Origin: Cronobacter universalis NCTC 9529
GTDB lineage: Bacteria; Pseudomonadota; Gammaproteobacteria; Enterobacterales; Enterobacteriaceae
Direction: 5' to 3'
Length of the DNA: 64,000 nucleotides
NCBI RefSeq assembly: GCF_001277175.1
Contig: NZ_CP012257.1
Span: 1,550,001 to 1,614,000, forward strand
Below the pieces are notes generated by a model. The model made no database searches, was not told where the DNA came from, and saw only the letters and a program-made list of their open reading frames with translations. Positions 1-11,132 of the stretch are shown piece by piece; position 1 is the first letter of the stretch, and every line of letters starts with the position of its first letter. Position numbers and translations under genes: made by a program.

Positions 1-332
1 CCTTCGGTTACGCGCGGCAGGCTGTTATTGACCAGATTTGAGCTCGGCGCCCATTTGTCATTCCACGTATAACCGCCGCCCAGCACCACGATGTAATCCG
101 CTCTCTGGCCGTTCCAGGTCGGGTAGTCATCTTCTACGGGTTTCAGCAGGCCATCCGCCACCGGTTGCAGGCTTAACAGCAGCAATACCAGCCAGCTGGC
201 GGTCATTAAAACCTTGCCGCTTTTCTTAAATCGCGTGAACCACAGCAGCGCAAGCGCGATGCCCATCATCAGCAGCAGAAACGGCAGCGGCAGCAGCAGC
301 GTGCCGGTGAGTTTTTTCAGAATAAAAAGCAT
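1..332 (-). CDS. elyC: ElyC envelope biogenesis factor, N-terminal part (cut by window edge)
   Basis: The minus-strand reading frame begins at the ATG complementary to 330-332 and runs off the left edge, so only about the first 110 residues are seen. It starts MLFILKKLTGTLLLPLPFLL and has two hydrophobic segments (about residues 8-30 and 41-58), then the start of a DUF218-type domain with IVVLGGGYTW. In E. coli, ElyC (YcbC) is an inner-membrane protein needed for peptidoglycan and undecaprenyl-phosphate-linked envelope assembly at low temperature. It lies divergent from cmoM, as in K-12. Family assignment is firm from the N-terminus and position; the rest of the protein cannot be checked. Confidence 0.9.
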   Translation of the reverse strand, partial: MLFILKKLTGTLLLPLPFLLLMMGIALALLWFTRFKKSGKVLMTASWLVLLLLSLQPVADGLLKPVEDDYPTWNGQRADYIVVLGGGYTWNDKWAPSSNLVNNSLPRVTE

Positions 333-464
333 CGGTTATGGGTCCTTTTTTAACCATACGGCAGGTAAACGCGGCCTATCTTACGCGAGATGGGTTCATT
401 CTCCCTCCGGCTGTGACAAAATAGCGGTTTTGCCGGATGCGCTTATCACCTGGAGAGTGTGCCC

Positions 465-1244
465 ATGCGGGATCGCAATTTTGACGACATCGCCGAAAAG
501 TTTGCGCGCAACATTTACGGTACAACAAAAGGCCAGTTGCGTCAGGCTATCCTCTGGCAGGATCTCGACGCGTTGTTAAGCCTGTTGCCTGACCGCCCGC
601 TGCGCGTGCTGGATGCTGGCGGCGGGGAAGGCCAAACCGCGTGCCGCATCGCGGAGCGGGGTCATCAGGTGGTGCTGTGCGATCTCTCCGCGGAAATGAT
701 AGCCCGCGCCAGTAAAGCGGCGCAGGAGAAAGGTGTGAGCGGCAACATGCATTTTGTACAATGCGCCGCGCAGGAGGCAGGTCAGCATTTGGAAAGCCCG
801 GTTGATCTGATATTGTTTCACGCTGTGCTGGAATGGGTGGCCGATCCGCAGGCGGCGCTGCGCCATTTATGGCAATGTCTGGCGCCGGGCGGCGCGCTCT
901 CGCTGATGTTCTACAACGCCAATGGCCTTCTGATGCATAACATGGTGGCGGGTAATTTCGCCTATGTGCAGCAGGGGATGCCCAAAAAGAAAAAACGCAC
1001 CCTTTCGCCGGACTACCCGCGCGAGCCGCAGCAGGTCTACCGCTGGCTTGAAGAGATGGGCTGGCGGATCCACAGCAAAACCGGCGTGCGGGTATTTCAT
1101 GACTATCTGCGTGAAAAACATCAGCAGCGCGACGAGTATGAGACGCTGCTTGAGCTTGAAACGCGTTACTGCCGACAGGAGCCCTGGGTGAGCCTGGGCC
1201 GATACATCCATGTCACTGCGTTTAAGCCGGAGATCCAAGGATAA
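465..1244 (+). CDS. cmoM: tRNA 5-carboxymethoxyuridine methyltransferase CmoM
   Basis: A 259-residue SAM-dependent methyltransferase (formerly SmtA). In E. coli it methylates cmo5U34 to mcmo5U in tRNAs at the wobble position. The class I motif VLDAGGGEG lies at residues 48-56 and a second acidic motif (VVLCDLS) follows. The C-terminal half has the family-typical YPRxPxxVYxWLEE and REKHQQRD stretches. I chose the ATG at 465 because a GGAG lies at 452-455; an in-frame GTG at 459 would add two residues. The stop is 3 nt before mukF, so it is probably the first gene of the cmoM-mukFEB operon, as in E. coli. Confidence 0.95.
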   Translation: MRDRNFDDIAEKFARNIYGTTKGQLRQAILWQDLDALLSLLPDRPLRVLDAGGGEGQTACRIAERGHQVVLCDLSAEMIARASKAAQEKGVSGNMHFVQCAAQEAGQHLESPVDLILFHAVLEWVADPQAALRHLWQCLAPGGALSLMFYNANGLLMHNMVAGNFAYVQQGMPKKKKRTLSPDYPREPQQVYRWLEEMGWRIHSKTGVRVFHDYLREKHQQRDEYETLLELETRYCRQEPWVSLGRYIHVTAFKPEIQG

Positions 1245-1247
1245 ACT

Positions 1248-2570
1248 ATGAGTACTATTTCCCAGACAGTCCCTGAACTGGTTGCCTGGGCCAGGAAAAA
1301 CGACTTTTCGATCCAGCTTCCGGTAGACAGGCTGGCTTTTTTGCTGGCTATCGCCACGCTGAACGGCGAAAGGCTGGATGGCGAAATGAGCGAAGGAGAG
1401 CTGGTGGACGCGTTTCGCCACGTCAGCGACGCCTTCGAGCAATCCACCGAAACCGTCGCCCAGCGCGCCAACAACGCCATCAACGATATGGTGCGCCAGC
1501 GTCTGATTAACCGCTTTACCAGCGAGCAGGCGGAGGGCAACGCGATTTACCGTCTGACGCCGCTGGGTATCGGCATCACCGATTACTATATCCGCCAGCG
1601 CGAATTCTCCACGCTGCGTCTCTCGATGCAGCTCTCCATTGTGGCAAGCGAGCTTAAGCGCGCCGCGGACGCCGCGCAGGAAGGGGGCGACGAGTTCCAC
1701 TGGCACCGCAACGTTTACGCGCCGCTGAAATACTCGGTTGCGGAAATTTTCGACAGTATCGATCTCACCCAGCGCATCATGGATGAGCAGCAGCAGCTGG
1801 TGAAAGACGATATCGCCCAGTTGTTGAATAAAGACTGGCGCGCGGCGATCTCCAGCTGCGAACTGCTGCTTTCAGAAACCTCCGGCACGCTGCGCGAACT
1901 GCAGGATACGCTGGAGGCCGCGGGCGATAAGCTCCAGGCCAACCTGCTGCAAATTCAGGAAGCGACGCTGGGCCGCGACGATCTTCATTTCGTCGACCGT
2001 CTGACGTATGACCTGCAAAGCAAGCTCGACCGCATTATCAGCTGGGGCCAGCAGGCGATTGACCTGTGGATTGGCTACGACCGCCACGTCCATAAATTTA
2101 TCCGTACCGCTATCGATATGGATAAAAACCGCGTCTTCGCCCAGCGTCTGCGCCAGTCGGTGCAGAACTATTTCGATGCGCCCTGGGCGCTCACTTACGC
2201 CAGCGCCGATCGCCTGCTCGATATGCGCGATGAAGAGATGACGCTGCGCGATGAAGAAGTGACCGGTGAACTGCCGCCGGATCTGGAGTTTGAAGAGTTT
2301 AACGAGATCCGCGAACAACTGGCGGCGATGATTGAGGCCCAACTCAACGTCTACCGTGAGCGTCAGCAGCCGCTCGACCTAAGCGTCGTGATGCGCGATT
2401 ACCTGGCCCAGTTCCCGCGAGCCCGCCACTTTGACGTGGCGCGCATCGTGGTAGACCAGGCGGTGCGCCTGGGCGTCGCTGAAGCGGACTTTACCGGCCT
2501 GCCAGCTAAATGGCAGCCCATTAATGATCATGGAGCCAAGGTACAGGCGAATGTCATCGACAAATATTGA
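1248..2570 (+). CDS. mukF: Chromosome partition protein MukF (kleisin)
   Basis: 440 residues, the usual length for MukF. It is the kleisin subunit of the MukBEF SMC-like condensin and bridges the MukB heads through an N-terminal winged-helix dimerisation region (about residues 1-120), a central helical region and a C-terminal winged helix. It begins [18 protein letters not shown], closely matching E. coli. It starts 3 nt after the cmoM stop and its last 20 nt overlap the start of mukE, so translation of the two is probably coupled and subunit ratios linked. Assignment is secure from sequence and operon context. Confidence 0.97.
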   Translation: MSTISQTVPELVAWARKNDFSIQLPVDRLAFLLAIATLNGERLDGEMSEGELVDAFRHVSDAFEQSTETVAQRANNAINDMVRQRLINRFTSEQAEGNAIYRLTPLGIGITDYYIRQREFSTLRLSMQLSIVASELKRAADAAQEGGDEFHWHRNVYAPLKYSVAEIFDSIDLTQRIMDEQQQLVKDDIAQLLNKDWRAAISSCELLLSETSGTLRELQDTLEAAGDKLQANLLQIQEATLGRDDLHFVDRLTYDLQSKLDRIISWGQQAIDLWIGYDRHVHKFIRTAIDMDKNRVFAQRLRQSVQNYFDAPWALTYASADRLLDMRDEEMTLRDEEVTGELPPDLEFEEFNEIREQLAAMIEAQLNVYRERQQPLDLSVVMRDYLAQFPRARHFDVARIVVDQAVRLGVAEADFTGLPAKWQPINDHGAKVQANVIDKY

Positions 2571-3261
2571 ACACGTCATGCCAGTAAAGCTGGCGCTGGC
2601 GCTCGCGAATCCGCTATTTCCGGCGCTCGACAGTCAGCTGCGTGCCGGGCGTCACATTGGCCTGGACGAGCTGGATAATCACGCTTTCCTGATGGATTAC
2701 CAGGGCGAGCTGGAAGAGTTCTACAGCCGTTATAACGTCGAGCTTATCCGCGCGCCGGAAGGCTTTTTCTATCTGCGTCCACGCTCCACCACGCTCATTC
2801 CGCGCTCGGTGCTGTCCGAGCTGGATATGATGGTGGGCAAAATCCTCTGTTATCTCTACCTGAGCCCGGAGCGCCTGGCGAACGAAGGTATCTTCACCCA
2901 GCAGGAACTCTATGACGAGCTGATGGCGCTGGCCGACGAAACTAAACTGCTCAAGCTTGTGAATAACCGCTCGACCGGCTCCGATCTCGATCGTCAGAAG
3001 CTGCAGGAAAAAGTGCGCTCATCGTTAAGCCGCCTGCGCCGTCTGGGCATGGTCTGGTTTATGGGCCATGACAGCAGCAAATTCCGCATCACCGAATCGG
3101 TGTTTCGCTTCGGCGCCGATGTGCGCGCCGGCGACGATCCGCGCGACGCGCAGCTGCGCATGATCCGCGACGGCGAAGCGATGCCGGTGGAGAGCCACCT
3201 GCAGCTCAATGATGAGAACGACGATACCCAGCAGGATAATGCGGAGGATGACAATGATTGA
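2551..3261 (+). CDS. mukE: Chromosome partition protein MukE (KITE subunit)
   Basis: 236 residues counted from ATG 2551, which begins [20 protein letters not shown] like E. coli MukE. An in-frame upstream ATG at 2524 inside mukF is possible but is not used in homologues. MukE is a tandem winged-helix KITE protein that binds the MukF kleisin and regulates the MukB ATPase. The acidic C-terminal tail ([17 protein letters not shown]) is more acidic and slightly longer than in K-12. It overlaps mukF by 20 nt and mukB by 8 nt, giving a tightly coupled three-gene condensin operon. Confidence 0.97.
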   Translation: MSSTNIEHVMPVKLALALANPLFPALDSQLRAGRHIGLDELDNHAFLMDYQGELEEFYSRYNVELIRAPEGFFYLRPRSTTLIPRSVLSELDMMVGKILCYLYLSPERLANEGIFTQQELYDELMALADETKLLKLVNNRSTGSDLDRQKLQEKVRSSLSRLRRLGMVWFMGHDSSKFRITESVFRFGADVRAGDDPRDAQLRMIRDGEAMPVESHLQLNDENDDTQQDNAEDDND

Positions 3262-6200
3262 ACGCGGTAAGTTTCGCTCGCTAACGCTTATCAACTGGAA
3301 CGGCTTTTTTGCCCGTACGTTTGATCTCGACGAGCTGGTCACCACGCTGTCCGGCGGTAACGGCGCCGGGAAATCGACCACGATGGCGGCGTTCGTTACG
3401 GCGCTGATTCCCGACCTCACGCTGCTGCATTTCCGTAACACCACCGAGGCGGGCGCCACCAGCGGCTCGCGCGATAAAGGTCTGCACGGCAAACTGAAAG
3501 CGGGCGTCTGTTATTCGGTGCTGGATGTCGTCAACTCGCGCCATCAGCGCGTGCTGGTGGGCGTGCGTCTGCAACAGGTCGCCGGTCGCGACCGTAAAGT
3601 GGATATCAAACCGTTCGCCATTCAGGGCCTGCCGAGCGCGATCCTGCCGACACAGCTGCTGACGGAAACCCTGAACGATCGTCAGGCGCGCGTGCTGAGC
3701 CTGAACGAGCTGAAAGATAAAATCGACGCGATGGAAGGGGTGCAGCTTAAGCAGTTCAACTCCATCACCGATTATCATTCGCTGATGTTCGATCTGGGCG
3801 TGGTGGCGCGTCGTCTGCGGTCGGCATCCGATCGCAGCAAATATTATCGCCTGATTGAGGCCTCGCTCTACGGCGGGATCTCCAGCGCCATCACCCGTTC
3901 GCTTCGCGACTACCTGCTGCCGGAAAACGGCGGCGTGCGTAAAGCGTTCCAGGACATGGAAGCGGCGCTGCGTGAAAACCGCATGACGCTGGAAGCTATC
4001 CGCGTGACCCAGTCGGACCGCGATCTCTTCAAACACCTGATTTCCGAAGCCACCAACTATGTGGCGGCGGATTACATGCGCCATGCCAATGAGCGACGCA
4101 TTCATCTCGACCAGGCGCTGGAGCTGCGCCGCGAGCTGTTCACCAGCCGCAAGCAGCTCGCCGCCGAGCAGTATAAGCATGTCGATATGGCGCGCGAACT
4201 CTCCGAGCACGCCGGCGCCGAAGGCGATCTCGAAACCGACTATCAGGCGGCGAGCGATCACCTGAATCTGGTGCAGACCGCGCTGCGTCAGCAGGAGAAA
4301 ATCGAGCGCTACGAGGCCGATCTCGAAGAGCTGCAGATTCGCCTTGAAGAGCAGAGCGAAGTGGTGGCGGAAGCGGCCGGGCAGCAGGAAGAGAACGAAG
4401 CTCGCGCGGAAGCCGCCGAGCTTGAAGTCGATGAACTCAAAAGCCAGCTTGCCGACTATCAGCAGGCGCTTGACGTGCAGCAGACCCGCGCCATTCAGTA
4501 CCAGCAGGCGCTCACCGCGCTGGAGCGCGCCCGCGAGCTGTGTCACCTGCCGGATCTGAGCGCCGACAGCGCCGACGAATGGCTGGATACCTTCCAGGCC
4601 AAAGAGCAGGAGGCTACCGAACGGTTGCTATCGCTTGAGCAGAAAATGAGCGTCGCGCAGACCGCGCACAGCCAGTTCGAGCAAGCTTATCAGCTGGTCG
4701 CCAGCATTAACGGCCCGGTAAGCCGCGCGGAGGCCTGGGACGTGGCGCGCGAACTGCTGCGCGACGCCAGCCAGCAGCGCCATCTGGCCGAACAGGTGCA
4801 GCCGCTGCGTATGCGTCTGTCCGAGCTGGAGCAGCGCCTGCGCGAACAGCAGGACGCCGAACGTCTGCTGGCCGAATTCTGCAAGCGTCAGGGCAAAGCG
4901 TACGATCCGGAAGAACTCGAAGCGCTGAACGACGAACTGGAAGCGCGCATCGCGGCGCTCTCCGACAGCGTCTCGCAGGCGGGCGAACAGCGCATGACGC
5001 TGCGCCAGGAGCTGGAGCAGATCCAGAGCCGCGTTAAAACGCTCACCAGCCATGCGCCAGCCTGGCTTGCGGCGCAAAACAGCCTCAACCAGATTAGCGA
5101 GCAGAGCGGCGAGACGTTTGAGTCCGGCCAGCAGGTCACCGAATATCTCCAGCAGTTGCTGGAGCGCGAGCGCGAAGCCATCGTTGAACGTGACGAAGTG
5201 GGCGCGCGCAAGCGGGCGGTCGACGAAGAGATTGAGCGTTTAAGCCAGCCGGGCGGCGCAGAAGACGCGCGCCTGAATGCGCTGGCGGAGCGTTTCGGCG
5301 GCGTGCTGCTCTCTGAAATTTATGACGATGTGTCGTTCGACGACGCGCCGTACTTCTCCGCGCTCTACGGCCCGTCGCGCCATGCGATTGTGGTGCCGGA
5401 TTTGTCGCGCGTGCGCGATCTGCTCGACGGCCTCGAAGAGTGCCCGGAAGATCTCTACCTGATCGAAGGCGATCCGCAGTCCTTCGATGACAGCGTCTTC
5501 AGCGTTGAAGAGCTGGAAAAAGCGGTAGTGGTGAAAGTGGCCGAGCGCCAGTGGCGCTATTCTCGCTTCCCGTCGGTGCCGCTGTTTGGCCGCGCCGCGC
5601 GCGAAAGCCGCATCGAGAGCCTGCATGCCGAGCGCGAGGCGCTGTCTGAGCGCTACGCGACGCTCTCCTTCGACGTACAGAAAACGCAGCGTCTGCATCA
5701 GGCGTTCAGCCGGTTTGTCGGCCAGCATCTCGCCGTGGCGTTTGAGGCGGATCCGGAAGCCGAAATCCGTAAGCTCAACACGCGCCGCAGCGAAATCGAG
5801 CGCGCCATCAGCCAGCACGAAAACGACAACCAGCAGCAGCGCGTGCAGTTTGAACAGGCGAAAGAGGGCGTGGCCCAGCTTAACCGCCTGCTGCCGCGCC
5901 TGAGCCTGCTGGCAGACGACAGCCTGGCCGACCGCGTGGAAGAAATTCAGGAGCGCCTGGCGGAAGCTCAGGACGCCGCGCGTTTCCTTTCTCAGCACGG
6001 CAATGCGCTGGCGAAACTCGAACCAGTGGCGTCTGTACTGCAGAGCGACCCGGAGCAGTTCGATCAGCTGAAACAGGATTACGAACAGGCGCGCCAGACC
6101 CAGCGCGACGCCCGTCAGCAGGCCTTTGCGCTGAGCGAAGTGGTGCAGCGTCGCGCGCACTTCAGCTACAGCGATTCGGCGCAGATGTTCAACGGCAACA

Positions 6201-7702
6201 CCGATCTCAATGAGAAGCTGCGCCAGCGTCTGGAGCAGGCGGAAGGCGAGCGTACCCGCGCCCGCGAAGCGCTGCGCACCCATGCCGCGAAGCTCAGCCA
6301 GTACCATCAGGTGCTGGCGTCGCTGAAAAGCTCCTTCGACACCAAGAAAGAGCTGCTGGGCGATCTGCAACGTGAACTGCAGGATATCGGCGTGCGCGCC
6401 GACGCCGGGGCCGAAGAGCGCGCGCGCCAGCGTCGCGACGAGCTGCATACGCGCCTGAGCAACAACCGTTCGCGCCGTAATCAGCTGGAGAAACAGCTGA
6501 CGCTGTGCGAAGCGGAGATGGACAACCTGACCCGCAGCCTGAAGCGCCTTGAGCGTAACTACCACGAGATGCGCGAGCAGGTGGTCAGCGCGAAAGCGGG
6601 CTGGTGCGCGGTGATGCGGATGGTGAAAGACAACGGCGTGGAGCGCCGCCTGCACCGCCGCGAGCTGGCGTATCACTCCGGCGACGATCTACGGTCGATG
6701 TCGGATAAAGCCCTCGGCGCGCTGCGTCTGGCCGTGGCGGATAACGAGCACCTGCGCGACGTGCTGCGCCTGTCCGAAGATCCGAAACGCCCGGAGCGTA
6801 AAATCCAGTTCTTCGTGGCGGTCTATCAGCACCTGCGCGAGCGTATCCGCCAGGATATTATCCGCACCGACGATCCGGTCGAGGCGATTGAGCAGATGGA
6901 AATTGAGCTGGGCCGCCTGACGGAAGAGCTCACCTCGCGCGAACAGAAGCTCGCCATCAGCTCCCGCAGCGTGGCGAATATTATTCGCAAGACAATTCAG
7001 CGCGAGCAGAACCGTATCCGTATGCTCAACCAGGGCCTGCAGAGCGTGTCGTTCGGCCAGGTCAACAGCGTGCGCCTGAACGTTAACGTGCGTGAAAGCC
7101 ATGCGACCCTGCTGGAGGTGCTCGCCGAGCAGCACGAGCAGCATCAGGACTTGTTTAACAGCAACCGCCTGACGTTCTCGGAAGCGCTGGCGAAACTCTG
7201 GCAGCGCCTGAACCCGCAGATCGATATGGGCCAGCGCACCGCGCAGACCATCGGCGAAGAGCTGCTCGACTACCGTAACTATCTGGAGATGGAAGTTGAG
7301 GTTAACCGCGGCTCAGACGGCTGGCTGCGCGCGGAAAGCGGCGCGCTCTCGACCGGCGAGGCGATCGGGACCGGGATGTCGATCCTGGTGATGGTGGTGC
7401 AGAGCTGGGAGGATGAGTCGAGCCGTCTGCGCGGCAAAGATATTTCACCATGCCGTCTGCTGTTCCTCGACGAAGCGGCGCGTCTTGACGCCCGCTCCAT
7501 CGCCACGCTGTTTGAGCTCTGCGAACGTTTGCAGATGCAGCTCATCATCGCGGCGCCGGAAAACATCAGCCCGGAAAAAGGCACCACCTACAAGCTGGTG
7601 CGTAAAGTCTTCCAGAACCACGAACATGTGCATGTGGTTGGCCTGCGCGGTTTTGCCGCCCCGCCGGTTGAAGCCTTGCCGGGCGCGGCGGAAGTATCGT
7701 AA
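3254..7702 (+). CDS. mukB: Chromosome partition protein MukB (SMC-like ATPase)
   Basis: 1482 residues, near the E. coli length of 1486. Walker A GGNGAGKS is at residues 34-41, the ABC signature region contains [14 protein letters not shown] near the C-terminus, and Walker B is in [13 protein letters not shown]. Between the heads are two long coiled coils rich in Glu, Gln, Arg and Ala, interrupted by the hinge around [17 protein letters not shown]. The ATG at 3254 ([10 protein letters not shown]) overlaps mukE by 8 nt; the longer reading frame from 3209 is not supported by homology. MukB is the motor that organises and segregates the chromosome. An intrinsic terminator follows at 7719-7745, so the operon ends here. 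Confidence 0.98.
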   Translation: MIERGKFRSLTLINWNGFFARTFDLDELVTTLSGGNGAGKSTTMAAFVTALIPDLTLLHFRNTTEAGATSGSRDKGLHGKLKAGVCYSVLDVVNSRHQRVLVGVRLQQVAGRDRKVDIKPFAIQGLPSAILPTQLLTETLNDRQARVLSLNELKDKIDAMEGVQLKQFNSITDYHSLMFDLGVVARRLRSASDRSKYYRLIEASLYGGISSAITRSLRDYLLPENGGVRKAFQDMEAALRENRMTLEAIRVTQSDRDLFKHLISEATNYVAADYMRHANERRIHLDQALELRRELFTSRKQLAAEQYKHVDMARELSEHAGAEGDLETDYQAASDHLNLVQTALRQQEKIERYEADLEELQIRLEEQSEVVAEAAGQQEENEARAEAAELEVDELKSQLADYQQALDVQQTRAIQYQQALTALERARELCHLPDLSADSADEWLDTFQAKEQEATERLLSLEQKMSVAQTAHSQFEQAYQLVASINGPVSRAEAWDVARELLRDASQQRHLAEQVQPLRMRLSELEQRLREQQDAERLLAEFCKRQGKAYDPEELEALNDELEARIAALSDSVSQAGEQRMTLRQELEQIQSRVKTLTSHAPAWLAAQNSLNQISEQSGETFESGQQVTEYLQQLLEREREAIVERDEVGARKRAVDEEIERLSQPGGAEDARLNALAERFGGVLLSEIYDDVSFDDAPYFSALYGPSRHAIVVPDLSRVRDLLDGLEECPEDLYLIEGDPQSFDDSVFSVEELEKAVVVKVAERQWRYSRFPSVPLFGRAARESRIESLHAEREALSERYATLSFDVQKTQRLHQAFSRFVGQHLAVAFEADPEAEIRKLNTRRSEIERAISQHENDNQQQRVQFEQAKEGVAQLNRLLPRLSLLADDSLADRVEEIQERLAEAQDAARFLSQHGNALAKLEPVASVLQSDPEQFDQLKQDYEQARQTQRDARQQAFALSEVVQRRAHFSYSDSAQMFNGNTDLNEKLRQRLEQAEGERTRAREALRTHAAKLSQYHQVLASLKSSFDTKKELLGDLQRELQDIGVRADAGAEERARQRRDELHTRLSNNRSRRNQLEKQLTLCEAEMDNLTRSLKRLERNYHEMREQVVSAKAGWCAVMRMVKDNGVERRLHRRELAYHSGDDLRSMSDKALGALRLAVADNEHLRDVLRLSEDPKRPERKIQFFVAVYQHLRERIRQDIIRTDDPVEAIEQMEIELGRLTEELTSREQKLAISSRSVANIIRKTIQREQNRIRMLNQGLQSVSFGQVNSVRLNVNVRESHATLLEVLAEQHEQHQDLFNSNRLTFSEALAKLWQRLNPQIDMGQRTAQTIGEELLDYRNYLEMEVEVNRGSDGWLRAESGALSTGEAIGTGMSILVMVVQSWEDESSRLRGKDISPCRLLFLDEAARLDARSIATLFELCERLQMQLIIAAPENISPEKGTTYKLVRKVFQNHEHVHVVGLRGFAAPPVEALPGAAEVS

Positions 7703-7718
7703 CGTTATCACCTAAAAG

Positions 7719-7745
7719 AGCGGGCTTCGGCCCGCTTTCTTTTTG
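7719..7745 (+). terminator. Intrinsic terminator after mukB
   Basis: A GCGGGC stem (7720-7725) pairs with GCCCGC (7730-7735) around a TTCG tetraloop, with a flanking A-T pair and a T-rich tract (7736-7745). It closes the cmoM-mukFEB operon 17 nt after the mukB stop. Confidence 0.9.
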
Positions 7746-7856
7746 GTCGGTAAATCTTTAAACTTCTTTACATTCGGTCAGGCAAATGGTTTTTTCTCTT
7801 TATATACTCACAATAAGCCTGAGTGCCGAACTATTCTGAAAAACAGGGGGCAAGGG

Positions 7857-9659
7857 ATGGTGCTTAATATGCATGGTTTTCGACGGTCAGCGCTGAGTTT
7901 GTGCCTGGCTCTCAGTATCGCTCCACTGTTTAACGCGTATGCCGATGAACCGGAACTGATCACGACCGACAGCATTACAACGCTCAGCGCGCAGCCGCTG
8001 GCGCTGTCGCCGGGCATGGCGTTCCTGGCGGCGAATGCGGCGCCCGATGCCGCAAGTCGCCTCGCGAGCGCGCGTACGCAACTACAGGCGGCGCTGCCTG
8101 CGGGCTTTACGCCTGTGTATATGAACGCGCTGGTGGGGCTATACGCTGCCCGCGATCTCAAGCCCATGTGGGAGAACCGCGACGCGGTGCAGGCATTCCA
8201 GCAGCAGCTGGCGGAAGTGGCGCTGGCCGGTTTTCAGCCGCAGTTTACCGCCTGGGTTGAGCAACTCACCAATCCTGCCGTGACGGGGCTCGCGCGCGAT
8301 ATCGTGCTGAGCGACGCGATGGTCGGCTATCTGCAGTTTATTTCCGGCATCCCAAGCCAGGGCAACCGCTGGCTCTACAGCGAAAAGCCGTACAAACCGG
8401 AAATGCCCGCGCTGAACGTCCTTAACCAGTGGCAGGTCGCGCTGGATAATGGCTCTGTCCCCGCGTTTGTGCGCTCTCTCGCCCCTGCGCACCCGCACTA
8501 TGCGGCGATGCACGCCTCGCTGTTGCAACTGGTGGCGGACACGCGTCCGTGGCCGCAGATGACCGGCAAAGAGAAGCTGCGCCCCGGTCAGTGGAGCAGC
8601 GACGTGCCGGCGCTGAAAGAGATTTTACAGCGCACCGGGATGCTGGACGGCGGCCCGGATATTGTGTTGCCGGGCGATAATAATGGCGTCGTGAGCCCGT
8701 CTGCGGCTGCGCAAACCGCGAGCCAGTCCAGCACGCCGAAACCGGCGCGCGCTGTCTACGATAAAGACCTCGTCGCGGCGGTGAAACGTTTTCAGAAGTG
8801 GCAGGGGCTGGGCGCCGATGGCGTGATTGGCCAGTCGACCCGCGACTGGCTGAACGTGACGCCCGCGCAGCGCGCGGCGCTGCTGGCGCTTAATATCCAG
8901 CGTCTGCGCCTGCTGCCTGGCAAACTTAGCACCGGCATTATGGTGAATATTCCCGAGTATTCGCTGGTCTATTACCAGAACGGCAATCAGGTGCTGGCGT
9001 CGCGCGTTATCGTCGGCAGACCCGATCGCAAAACGCCGCTGATGAGCAGCGCGCTCAATAACGTGGTGGTGAACCCGCCGTGGAACGTGCCGCCGACGCT
9101 GGCGCGCAAAGATATTCTGCCGAAAGTCTGGAACGACCCCGGGTATCTCGAAAGCCACGGCTATACCGTGCTGAACGGCTGGGGGAGCAATGCTGACGTG
9201 GTGGATCCGTGGATGGTGGACTGGGCGACGATTACGCCGTCTAACCTGCCTTTCCGTTTCCAGCAGGCGCCGGGCGCGCATAACTCGCTGGGGCGGTATA
9301 AGTTCAATATGCCGAGCTCAGACGCTATCTATCTACACGATACGCCGAACCACAATCTCTTCCAGCGCGATGCGCGGGCGCTCAGCTCCGGCTGCGTGCG
9401 TGTGAACAAGGCGTCTGAACTGGCTAATATGCTGCTGCAGGATGCGGGCTGGAATGATTCGCGCATTTCGCAGACGCTGAAAGAGGGGAATACGCGTTAC
9501 GTGAATATTCCGCAGACCATTCCGGTGAACCTCTATTATCTGACCGCCTTTATTGGCGAAGACGGGCGTCCGCAATATCGTACAGATATTTACAATTATG
9601 ATCATACCGCGCGATCGGGCGCACAAATCCTCCCAAAAGTGGAACAACTCATCCGCTAA
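7857..9659 (+). CDS. ldtD: L,D-transpeptidase LdtD
   Basis: 600 residues from ATG 7857 ([20 protein letters not shown]), preceded by a purine-rich GGGGGCAAGGG. LdtD (YcbB) makes meso-DAP-meso-DAP (3-3) crosslinks in peptidoglycan and works in the periplasm. An N-terminal signal segment ends near NAYA/DEPE. A peptidoglycan-binding-like domain ([21 protein letters not shown]) precedes the YkuD catalytic domain with HD...SSGCVRV. The catalytic cysteine is residue 513, corresponding to Cys528 of the E. coli enzyme. The protein is 15 residues shorter than K-12 LdtD, mostly in the low-complexity linker near residues 280-300. It lies upstream of mepK, another wall enzyme. Confidence 0.96.
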   Translation: MVLNMHGFRRSALSLCLALSIAPLFNAYADEPELITTDSITTLSAQPLALSPGMAFLAANAAPDAASRLASARTQLQAALPAGFTPVYMNALVGLYAARDLKPMWENRDAVQAFQQQLAEVALAGFQPQFTAWVEQLTNPAVTGLARDIVLSDAMVGYLQFISGIPSQGNRWLYSEKPYKPEMPALNVLNQWQVALDNGSVPAFVRSLAPAHPHYAAMHASLLQLVADTRPWPQMTGKEKLRPGQWSSDVPALKEILQRTGMLDGGPDIVLPGDNNGVVSPSAAAQTASQSSTPKPARAVYDKDLVAAVKRFQKWQGLGADGVIGQSTRDWLNVTPAQRAALLALNIQRLRLLPGKLSTGIMVNIPEYSLVYYQNGNQVLASRVIVGRPDRKTPLMSSALNNVVVNPPWNVPPTLARKDILPKVWNDPGYLESHGYTVLNGWGSNADVVDPWMVDWATITPSNLPFRFQQAPGAHNSLGRYKFNMPSSDAIYLHDTPNHNLFQRDARALSSGCVRVNKASELANMLLQDAGWNDSRISQTLKEGNTRYVNIPQTIPVNLYYLTAFIGEDGRPQYRTDIYNYDHTARSGAQILPKVEQLIR

Positions 9660-9703
9660 CAGGTTTAATTCCGCGGACTTAACCTGCTCTATGTGAAGCG
9701 AAA

Positions 9704-9730
9704 ACGGGCCGAACGTGAAAAAAGGCCCGT
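9704..9730. terminator. Possible terminator hairpin between ldtD and mepK
   Basis: ACGGGCC (9704-9710) pairs with GGCCCGT (9724-9730) around a 13-nt loop containing an A-run. The T-tract after the plus-strand hairpin is weak (TTATT), so ending of ldtD transcription here is only tentative. Confidence 0.45.
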
Positions 9731-9838
9731 TATTCGCGGCTTTGACCCGTATTGACTCCCCCCCGGCTGGCGGTTAAGGTGCCACTCGTGCGCCAGAAGT
9801 GCATAGTTATTGTTCATTTGATTGTAGACCTGAATATC

Positions 9839-10387
9839 ATGGATAAAATTGACGCTCATCGCCGCAAACTGCTGGCGTTCGGCGGCGCCGCTTTAGGCGC
9901 TGCGATACTGCCCACGCCTGCGTTTGCTACCCTGTCGACGCCACGACCGCGTATTCTTACGCTAAATAACTTACATACCGGCGAATCGATTAAGGCCGAA
10001 TTTTTTGATGGCCGGGGCTATATTCAGGATGAATTAGCAAAGCTTAACCATTTCTTTCGTGATTACCGGGCAAATAAGGTAAAAGCGATTGATCCCCGTT
10101 TATTTGACCAGCTTTTCCGTTTGCAGGGGCTGCTCGGCACCCGCAAACCGGTACAGCTGATCTCCGGCTATCGCTCCGTTGATACCAATAACGAATTGCG
10201 ATCCAAAAGCCGCGGTGTAGCGAAACACAGCTACCACACCAAAGGCCAGGCCATGGATTTTCATATCGAAGGCATTTCGTTAAGCAATATTCGCAAAGCG
10301 GCGTTATCTCTGCGCGCCGGTGGTGTAGGATACTATCCCAGCAGTAACTTTGTGCATATTGATACCGGGCCGCTAAGGCACTGGTAA
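9839..10387 (+). CDS. mepK: Murein DD-endopeptidase MepK
   Basis: 182 residues from ATG 9839 ([16 protein letters not shown]). MepK (YcbK) is a peptidase M15-like zinc enzyme that cleaves meso-DAP-containing crosslinks, including 3-3 bonds made by enzymes such as LdtD. A twin-arginine-like N-terminus ([16 protein letters not shown]) suggests Tat export, with cleavage after AFA near residue 30. Zinc ligands His133, Asp140 (HTKGQAMD) and His173 (FVHID) are present. It sits next to ldtD, which fits the functional link between making and cutting 3-3 crosslinks. An upstream in-frame ATG at 9752 would add residues not seen in homologues. Confidence 0.95.
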   Translation: MDKIDAHRRKLLAFGGAALGAAILPTPAFATLSTPRPRILTLNNLHTGESIKAEFFDGRGYIQDELAKLNHFFRDYRANKVKAIDPRLFDQLFRLQGLLGTRKPVQLISGYRSVDTNNELRSKSRGVAKHSYHTKGQAMDFHIEGISLSNIRKAALSLRAGGVGYYPSSNFVHIDTGPLRHW

Positions 10388-10425
10388 TTAACGACCCCGG
10401 CAGCGCGCCGGGTAAAAGGAGCGGT

Positions 10426-11073
10426 ATGAACTATCATATTATTCCGGTAACGGCGTTCGCCCAGAACTGCTCGTTAATCTGGTGTGAGGAGACGCGACAG
10501 GCGGCGCTGGTGGACCCTGGCGGCGATGCGCAGCGTATCAAGGAAGAGGTCGCCCGTCTGGGCGTGACGCTGCAGCAGATCCTGTTGACGCATGGTCATC
10601 TCGACCACGTCGGCGCGGCGGCGGAGCTTGCGGCGCACTACGGCATCCCCATTATCGGCCCGGAAAAAGAAGATGAGTTCTGGCTGCAGGGCCTGCCTGC
10701 GCAAAGCCGCATGTTTGGCCTTGATGAGTGCCAGCCGCTGACGCCAGATCGCTGGCTTAATGAAGGCGACACGGTGAACGTCGGCAATATAACGCTTGCC
10801 GTGCTGCACTGTCCGGGCCATACGCCGGGCCATATTGTCTTTTTCGACGCCCAGTCCCGCCTGCTGGTCTCCGGCGACGTGATATTCAAAGGCGGGGTGG
10901 GGCGCAGCGATTTCCCGCGCGGCGATCACAGCCAGCTTATTGATGCCATCAAGCGTAAGCTGCTGCCGCTCGGCGATGACGTCACTTTTATTCCTGGCCA
11001 CGGCCCGATGTCAACGCTCGGTCACGAGCGCCTGCACAATCCTTTCCTGCAGGATGAAATGCCGGTCTGGTAA
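10426..11073 (+). CDS. gloC: Hydroxyacylglutathione hydrolase GloC (glyoxalase II type)
   Basis: 215 residues, identical in length to E. coli YcbL/GloC. It has the metallo-beta-lactamase fold with THGHLDH (His56, His58, Asp60, His61), HCPGHTPGH and [18 protein letters not shown]. It hydrolyses S-D-lactoylglutathione in methylglyoxal detoxification as a second glyoxalase II, in the cytoplasm. The ATG at 10426 follows AAAGGAG. It is 38 nt after mepK and probably co-transcribed with it. A bidirectional terminator separates it from convergent aspC. Confidence 0.95.
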   Translation: MNYHIIPVTAFAQNCSLIWCEETRQAALVDPGGDAQRIKEEVARLGVTLQQILLTHGHLDHVGAAAELAAHYGIPIIGPEKEDEFWLQGLPAQSRMFGLDECQPLTPDRWLNEGDTVNVGNITLAVLHCPGHTPGHIVFFDAQSRLLVSGDVIFKGGVGRSDFPRGDHSQLIDAIKRKLLPLGDDVTFIPGHGPMSTLGHERLHNPFLQDEMPVW

Positions 11074-11089
11074 TTATGTCTCTCAATAA

Positions 11090-11116
11090 AAAAGGGCCGC
11101 ACTGTGCGGCCCTTTT
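11090..11116. terminator. Bidirectional terminator between gloC and aspC
   Basis: A GGGCCGC (11094-11100) / GCGGCCC (11106-11112) stem with a 5-nt loop is flanked by A4 and T4. U-tracts on both strands suit it to end both gloC and convergent aspC. Confidence 0.88.
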
Positions 11117-11132
11117 GCTTTTTATGGATGAA

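Noticed and set aside
3281..6676. Long minus-strand frames of 421 and 478 codons opposite mukB
   Set aside because: They mirror the GC-rich codon pattern of mukB, have His/Arg/Gln/Leu-heavy composition, no ribosome sites and no recognisable domain, and mukB itself is a clear conserved gene.
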